A stretch of 64,000 nt of DNA from CALDTK01 sp963837005 (lineage in GTDB: Bacteria > Bacteroidota > Bacteroidia > Chitinophagales > Saprospiraceae), in the NCBI GenBank assembly GCA_963837005.1, contig CAWIMC010000020.1, forward strand, positions 62,001-126,000, written 5' to 3'. The translations under genes were made by a program, and so were the position numbers. The notes under the pieces are model-generated. The model was not told the DNA's origin. It did no database searches and saw only the letters and a list, made by a program, of their open reading frames with translations. Positions 59,949-64,000 of this stretch are shown here, piece after piece; positions within the stretch are counted from its first letter, which is position 1; the number at the start of each line of letters is the position of its first letter.

Positions 59949-60482
59949 ATGACCAAAGTAATCCTTACCGCCCTCGCGATCAGTACTTTTGGACTCACCG
60001 TCACCGCGCAGACCACGCCTAGCGAGAAAGTCGAAACCGCCGCGGAGGCTACCAAAAACGGTACCGTCAAGGCCGCCGACGCCACCGAGAACAGTATCGA
60101 GAGAGCCGCCGACAAGACTGGCGACGCCCTCTCCGAGGCCAAAGAAGAAGTCGTCGAAGAGACCACCGAAGGCGCCCAAGCCACTAAGCGCGGCACCGTC
60201 AAGGCCGCCGACGCCACCGAGAATGGCCTCGAAAAAGCCGTCGACGCCACCCAGGACAAGATGGTCGAAGTCAAAGAGGACATCGCTCCAGAGGTCGAGG
60301 ACGCCGTAGACGCTACTCAAAACGGGATGGTCAAGGCCGCCAACGCCACCGGCCGCACAGCTAAGCAAGCTGCAAAGGCTACCAAGAACGGTACCGTTAA
60401 GGCTGCCAACGCCACTGGCCGCACCGCCAAGAAGGCTGCCAAGGCCACAAAGGACGCCGTCACCCCCGGCGACGACAACTAG
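59949..60482 (+). CDS. LEA-like / apolipophorin-like helical repeat protein
   Basis: 177 residues; signal peptide MTKVILTALAISTFGLTVTA then QTTPSEK. The rest is a charged, alanine-rich repeat of about 11-18 residues: ATKNGTVKAADATENSIERA, ATENGLEKAVDATQDKM, ATKNGTVKAANATGRTAKKA. Composition and periodicity resemble late-embryogenesis-abundant-like or YtxH-type helical proteins, which suggests a stress or envelope role in the periplasm. No catalytic motif. Followed by a strong terminator. Confidence 0.75.
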   Translation: MTKVILTALAISTFGLTVTAQTTPSEKVETAAEATKNGTVKAADATENSIERAADKTGDALSEAKEEVVEETTEGAQATKRGTVKAADATENGLEKAVDATQDKMVEVKEDIAPEVEDAVDATQNGMVKAANATGRTAKQAAKATKNGTVKAANATGRTAKKAAKATKDAVTPGDDN

Positions 60483-60507
60483 TCTCGGCTGTCCCCGACC
60501 AAATGAA

Positions 60508-60550
60508 GTAAGGCCCGCTGCACTTAGGTGTAGCGGGCCTTACGTGTTTT
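60508..60550 (+). terminator. Rho-independent terminator after the helical repeat protein
   Basis: GTAAGGCCCGCTGCAC, loop TTAG, GTGTAGCGGGCCTTAC: 16-bp stem with one G-T wobble, then TGTTTT. The T-run is the GTTTT of a hairpin element (60546-60559), so the two signals share bases. Confidence 0.85.
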
Positions 60551-60571
60551 GGCGAAAGCTGAACGCCCGAG

Positions 60572-61615
60572 CTACGCCCCTATCTGCGGCACGCGGTCGT
60601 TCATCACCGCAAACCACACCGGCGGCACCAGCGCCATCAGGATACTAGCCGGATAGCCAGCGGGCAGCTCTGGACTCTCGGGTAGGAAACGCAGTGACTG
60701 GTACGGCCTATTCGACTTGAAGTGGTGATCGGCGTGGCGCGTCAGCTCGTACAGTACGATGCGGCCTACCTCGTGCTCCGAGTTCCAGGAGTGGCGTGGC
60801 GTAACGGGCTCGTAGCGTCCGCTGGCCAGCTGCTGCCGCTGGAGGCCGTAGTGCTCCACGTAGTTGACGCTCTCCAGCAGGAGGAAGCCCACAACGGCCT
60901 GTCCGACGAAGAAGCCGAGTGCCATCGGTCCGAAGACGAAGGCAATCGTGGCCAACAGCGCCACTTCGATCAGCGTAAACTGAATCATCTGGTTGTCGAT
61001 CGTCAGCCAACTGCGCTCGTCACGCGCGAGACGCTCGCGCTCTAGGCCCCAGGCATTGACGTAGCCGCCGACTACGCTGCGCACCCAGAAGGTGTACAGG
61101 AGTTCTCCTTTGCGAGAGGTCGCCGGATCGAGCGGCGTAGCGACGTGCTTGTGGTGGCCGCGGTTGTGCTCGATGAAGAAGTGGAGGTAGAGCGTCGGCA
61201 GCAGCAACGCTTGCGAGAGCCACTGCTCAAATCGCGGTGAGCGGTGGCCGAGTTCGTGCGCGACATTGATGCCGAGGCTCCCGGCCACGATCCCGACGGA
61301 GAGCGTGAGGCCGACGAGTTCGTACGTCTCCAGCGGGACATAGGCGACGGTGTAGAGGAAGTACCCGACGATGGCCCACAGCAAGGGCACGTTGAGGTAG
61401 AGGAGCCAGTCGAAGAACCGATTGACGAGCTGGCGCTCGCCGACGTCCTCGCCGCTTTCGTTGGCGCGTTGCTGGTTGATCATCTGGTCCAAGATCGGGA
61501 TGATCCCAAAGGCATAAATGACGGTCGCGAAGCTCCATGTCCCTAGCATCGCCAGGGCCACGACAGCCGAGAGCGGGAGGGTGTAAGCGAACAGATATCG
61601 TAGGTCGCGCAACAT
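60572..61615 (-). CDS. alkB: Alkane 1-monooxygenase / membrane hydroxylase (AlkB type)
   Basis: 347 residues, multi-spanning membrane protein. The eight-histidine di-iron boxes are all visible: HELGHRSPRFE, EHNRGHHKHVATP, NYVEHYGLQR and LTRHADHHFKSNRPYQSL. The NYVEHYGL and SNRPYQ segments are specific to AlkB-type hydroxylases within the membrane fatty-acid desaturase clan. It would hydroxylate the end carbon of alkanes or fatty acids. The divergent gene across 73 bases encodes a flavin/[2Fe-2S] reductase that can supply electrons. Confidence 0.9.
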   Translation of the reverse strand: MLRDLRYLFAYTLPLSAVVALAMLGTWSFATVIYAFGIIPILDQMINQQRANESGEDVGERQLVNRFFDWLLYLNVPLLWAIVGYFLYTVAYVPLETYELVGLTLSVGIVAGSLGINVAHELGHRSPRFEQWLSQALLLPTLYLHFFIEHNRGHHKHVATPLDPATSRKGELLYTFWVRSVVGGYVNAWGLERERLARDERSWLTIDNQMIQFTLIEVALLATIAFVFGPMALGFFVGQAVVGFLLLESVNYVEHYGLQRQQLASGRYEPVTPRHSWNSEHEVGRIVLYELTRHADHHFKSNRPYQSLRFLPESPELPAGYPASILMALVPPVWFAVMNDRVPQIGA

Positions 61616-61621
61616 GCTTTG

Positions 61622-61629
61622 TAATTTTG
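61622..61629 (+). promoter_or_regulatory. Possible Bacteroidota -7 box for the reductase gene
   Basis: TAATTTTG fits TAnnTTTG exactly, 60 bases upstream of the reductase start, in the alkB/reductase divergent gap. No clear TTTG -33 box at the right distance. Confidence 0.35.
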
Positions 61630-61688
61630 TGTTTTGGCGCTGATCCTCGAAACGGGTCTCCGGACCTAGCGCAAATCGCCTCTAATTT

Positions 61689-62783
61689 ATGTCTAATCAG
61701 TTCTACGACCTAACCGTCGCCGATAAAGTCGCAAAAACCGATGACGCGAGCGTCGTCTACCTCGACACCGAAGGCATCGATGCTTTCGGGTTTCACGCCG
61801 GGCAGTACCTCACGCTCAAACTCGAACTCGGCGGCCAGGAAGAGCGCCGGGCCTACAGCCTGTGCACGAGCCCCGACGATCGCCCGATGGGCTTTTGCGT
61901 CAAGCGTCTCGAAGGCGGTAAGGTGTCCAACTACCTGCTCGACAAACTCAAGCCCGGCGACACCCTGACCGTGATGCCTCCAGACGGAAAGTTCTTGGCA
62001 AAAACCGAGCCGTCACAGCGCAAGACCTACTATCTCATTGGTGCCGGATCGGGCATCACGCCGCTGATGAGCATCGCGCGCAAGGTGCTCGCCGACGAGA
62101 CTGGCTCCGCGGTGCACCTCCTGTACGGCAACCGCGCCGAGGATACGATCATCTTCCGCGAAGAACTCGACGCCATGGCTGCCCAGTACCGCGGCCAGTT
62201 CACCGTCGGTCACGTCCTTAGCCAGCCCGCCCGTAAGAAAGTCGGTGGCCTGAGTGGCCTGTTCGGCAAAACCAAGCCGACCTGGAAGGGTCGTGTCGGC
62301 CGCATCGACGCCCAAGAACTGGGCCTCTTCCTCGCCGATCACGAACTCCGCACCGCCGAGAGCGCCTACTACATCTGCGGGCCCGGAGGCCTCATCGACA
62401 CCGTCGAGAAGGAGCTGCTCCGCCGCGGCGTCGAAGACCGCCGCATCCACACCGAGCGCTTCGTGGTCGCCCCCGTGGCCGACGAGGACAAGATCAGCGG
62501 TACCGCCGGCGCCAGCGTCGCGGTCACCCTCGACGGCAAGGTCCACGACATCACCGTCGAGTCCGGCAAGACCATCCTCGAGACCCTCGTCGCGCAGGGC
62601 CTCAACCCGCCCTACTCGTGTACCAGTGGTGCCTGCTCGACCTGCATAGCCAAGGTCACCACCGGCGAGGTCAAGATGGACGTCAACCACGCTCTCGACC
62701 CCGACGAGGTCGAAGAGGGCTACTGCCTCACCTGCCAAGCGCACCCCGTGACGGATCGGGTGGAGCTGAGCTACGATGAGTGA
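61689..62783 (+). CDS. Ferredoxin-NAD(P)H reductase with C-terminal [2Fe-2S] ferredoxin domain
   Basis: 364 residues. FAD domain with HAGQYLTLKLELGGQ and RAYSLCTSP (RxYS); NAD(P) domain with YYLIGAGSGITPLMSIAR and YYICGPGGLID. The C-terminal ferredoxin has PYSCTSGACSTCIAKV and a final Cys in EEGYCLTC (CxxxxCxxC...C). This is the PaaK/HmpA-like reductase layout. Divergent from alkB and likely its electron donor; that pairing is inference from position and domain content. Also a plausible fatty acid or phenylacetyl-CoA oxygenase partner. Confidence 0.9.
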   Translation: MSNQFYDLTVADKVAKTDDASVVYLDTEGIDAFGFHAGQYLTLKLELGGQEERRAYSLCTSPDDRPMGFCVKRLEGGKVSNYLLDKLKPGDTLTVMPPDGKFLAKTEPSQRKTYYLIGAGSGITPLMSIARKVLADETGSAVHLLYGNRAEDTIIFREELDAMAAQYRGQFTVGHVLSQPARKKVGGLSGLFGKTKPTWKGRVGRIDAQELGLFLADHELRTAESAYYICGPGGLIDTVEKELLRRGVEDRRIHTERFVVAPVADEDKISGTAGASVAVTLDGKVHDITVESGKTILETLVAQGLNPPYSCTSGACSTCIAKVTTGEVKMDVNHALDPDEVEEGYCLTCQAHPVTDRVELSYDE

Positions 62784-62814
62784 GCGAGTGAGTCGGGTGA
62801 TGAAAGTGGTAGCT

Positions 62815-63591
62815 CTACGGGCGCGCACTCTCTCCACTCAACCCCTTCAACTTAGAAATGACCCACACCGACACCGCCATCGCTACGAAGCCGACTACGT
62901 AACCGCCGATCACATCTTCTAGCTCGTGTGCCCGCAGCCAGAGTCGTACCGTACCAACGAGGCCGGCGAGCCACAGCGTCGACAGCAGCACCATCATCAG
63001 GCTCACCTCCAGGTGCCGCCCGCCGGGTAGGTCGATGGTGAGTTGGTCGTAGGCGAAGAGTTGAATCGTGACGAGCACCGCCGCTATCAGGCCCCCCATG
63101 CCAACGGCGTGCAGGCTAATCTTCGTAAACAGATTGGCAAAAAAGGCCGCGAACAGGGCCATCGCACAGCCCAGCAGCAGGGCCGTATAGGCGACAGGTA
63201 CATCGGGTGCCTTTCGGCAAAACGCGAAGAGTCCCATGTACAGCGCACCGACGGCGATGAGCGGCAGCGTCCGATCGTCGCGCTCCGGCATCGTGATGTC
63301 TGGGATGATGTCGAGCCCGCGCATCATCACGATCACGAGCCCCGGCATCAGGAAGCTCGACCCAAACACGATCAGTAGTAAGGGCAGTCGCTCGAGGGGA
63401 GTGTTGACGCCGAAGAGGTACGGATTGACGGCCAGCAGCAGCAGCAGAATGTAGGTCGCCAACAAGAGCGGATGCGTTACGACACTTACGGCTTGCGCCA
63501 AAACATACCCTGCCCACGCACCCACCCCCGACTTCGGTCGCGGTCGAGGAACGAGCGTCGAACGCTGCGTGGGATTTGGGGATACAAACAT
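62815..63591 (-). CDS. PAP2-like membrane protein
   Basis: 258 residues with about seven hydrophobic spans. Conserved-looking polar bits are MPERDDRTLPLIAVGA, KISLHAVGMGGL and RLWLRAHELEDVIGGYVVGF, in the spacing of a PAP2 acid-phosphatase core (RxxxxxxP, SLH, RxxxH...D), though not a textbook match. Could be a lipid or isoprenyl phosphatase; many Bacteroidota carry this as an unnamed protein. Hairpin elements at 63209 (FAFCRKAP) and 63490 (YVLAQAV). Confidence 0.7.
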   Translation of the reverse strand: MFVSPNPTQRSTLVPRPRPKSGVGAWAGYVLAQAVSVVTHPLLLATYILLLLLAVNPYLFGVNTPLERLPLLLIVFGSSFLMPGLVIVMMRGLDIIPDITMPERDDRTLPLIAVGALYMGLFAFCRKAPDVPVAYTALLLGCAMALFAAFFANLFTKISLHAVGMGGLIAAVLVTIQLFAYDQLTIDLPGGRHLEVSLMMVLLSTLWLAGLVGTVRLWLRAHELEDVIGGYVVGFVAMAVSVWVISKLKGLSGESARP

Positions 63592-63675
63592 CTGGCGGCG
63601 CGAAATTACACAGCGCCCGTTCGCAGAACTGTGTGCTGGGGCCGCGACTCGGAAATGGCCGAACGGCCCCTCCGG

Positions 63676-64000
63676 TCACTTCGCCACCCGCCCCTTGCTC
63701 CCTCCCCCGAGGATGCGCGTGATCACTACCTCTACCCGGCGATTGGTCTCTCGACCGCTCAGGGTCTCGTTATCGGCCACCGGGCGCGTCGGCCCGAAGC
63801 CTGCCGCCTGCACCCGTCTCGCCTCGACGCCGTTCTTGATGAGGTAGTCGCGGATAGCCTCCGCGCGCTGGCGACTCAGCTTCTCGAGGCTGGCCTGGCT
63901 GCCCTGGTTGTCGGTGTGGCCCTCGATGCGGACGAAGACATCGGGGTTGCGGAACAGCACCTCCCGGAGGCGCTCCAACTGCGGAACGGATTCCGCCTTG
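63676..64000 (-). CDS. OmpA-family C-terminal domain protein, 5' part outside window
   Basis: The OmpA peptidoglycan-binding domain reads VFVRIEGHTDNQGSQASLEK, SRQRAEAIRDYLIKNGVEA, AGFGPTRPVADNETLSGR and TNRRVEVVI. It is open at the right edge (KAESVPQLERLREVL continues upstream), so only the C-terminal portion is visible. It anchors an outer-membrane protein or lipoprotein to the cell wall. Confidence 0.9.
   Translation of the reverse strand, partial: KAESVPQLERLREVLFRNPDVFVRIEGHTDNQGSQASLEKLSRQRAEAIRDYLIKNGVEARRVQAAGFGPTRPVADNETLSGRETNRRVEVVITRILGGGSKGRVAK

Larger units (their letters stand above)
359..63504. repeat. Dispersed GTTTT + GNNA mini-hairpin element (at least 41 full copies)
   Basis: A 15-base element: GTTTT, a 3-bp stem arm, a 4-base loop, and the complementary arm. 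The commonest form is GTTTTGGCGAAAGCC. Copies with a full stem on the plus strand start at 359, 7961, 18878, 19147, 20108, 29125, 29344, 32323, 32693, 36541, 38978, 43260, 44606, 45214, 53432, 55783 and 57204. On the minus strand they lie at 2102, 7040, 8233, 11682, 19408, 19832, 20867, 23827, 26081, 28108, 29599, 33933, 37175, 37365, 41238, 42760, 45107, 53505, 56382, 57107, 57353, 57576, 63209 and 63490 (left ends). Stems: GGC/GCC in 25, GCC/GGC in 8, CGC/GCG in 3, GCG/CGC in 2, and GAC/GTC, CAC/GTG and CGGC/GCCG once each. Loops: GAAA 23, GCAA 7, GGAA 5, GACA 4, GCCA 1, AACA 1. Weaker copies with two pairs or a wobble lie at 4266, 10021, 11008, 20938, 21813, 28160, 32282, 33782, 38485, 38883, 40866, 46067, 50288, 50426, 57135 and 60546. 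Function unknown. Counted by eye, so some copies may be missed. Confidence 0.9.

Noticed and set aside
61628..61645. GTGTTTTGGCGCTG as a hairpin element
   Set aside because: Shares GTTTTGGC but the loop and second arm do not pair.

Overview
The window looks like chromosomal DNA of a GC-rich Bacteroidota, most likely class Saprospiria (Lewinella-type). Evidence: SprB-type adhesin repeats, two large secreted proteins with type IX secretion (T9SS) C-terminal sorting domains, many 'AFAQ'-ending signal peptides, LVIVD-repeat lipoproteins, DUF3857/transglutaminase pairs and a TAnnTTTG-type promoter. The taxonomic call is inference. No rRNA, tRNA, cas genes or CRISPR array were seen.

Layout. 1-8.8 kb (minus): an outer-membrane beta-barrel gene overlapping a giant fibronectin-III surface protein that runs off the left edge. 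9.1-23.3 kb (plus): a ~4,700-codon SprB-repeat adhesin with about ten tandem ~700-bp super-repeats. 23.4-26.6 kb: a secreted metalloprotease with a T9SS domain. 26.7-32.6 kb (minus): M15-like peptidase, methyltransferase, VOC protein, a REP-associated tyrosine transposase (RAYT) between inverted repeats, an AAA/DUF4143 ATPase with a palindrome at its start, and a YiiX-like hydrolase. 32.7-38.3 kb (plus): S15 hydrolase, a duplicated HEPN two-gene module, an alpha/beta hydrolase, an ECF sigma factor and a membrane protein. 38.3-41.8 kb (minus): envelope proteins and an MFS transporter. 42-45.7 kb: a possible small RNA, periplasmic/outer-membrane proteins, VF530, an esterase and a 2OG-Fe oxygenase. 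45.8-57.8 kb: oxidoreductase, LVIVD lipoproteins, GH113-like enzyme, DUF3857 pair, beta-lactamase-fold hydrolase and dipeptide epimerase. 57.9-59.9 kb: a damaged thioredoxin-like gene and two repeat arrays around a GIY-YIG nuclease. 60-64 kb: an LEA-like protein, alkB facing its likely electron-transfer reductase, a PAP2-like membrane protein and an OmpA-family fragment.

Two things cut across the annotation. First, many genes need single-base frame changes to read through. These are densest in the adhesin repeats and suggest uncorrected consensus indels, though real decay cannot be excluded. Second, a very short element, GTTTT followed by a tiny hairpin with a GNNA loop (typically GTTTTGGCGAAAGCC), occurs at least 41 times with a full stem and about 17 more times in degenerate form. 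It lies on both strands, mostly inside genes and in all six reading frames. The stem varies in a compensatory way (GGC/GCC, GCC/GGC, GCG/CGC, CGC/GCG, GAC/GTC, CAC/GTG), so the hairpin itself seems to be conserved. I know of no described element of this form; it is the main candidate for an undescribed system.
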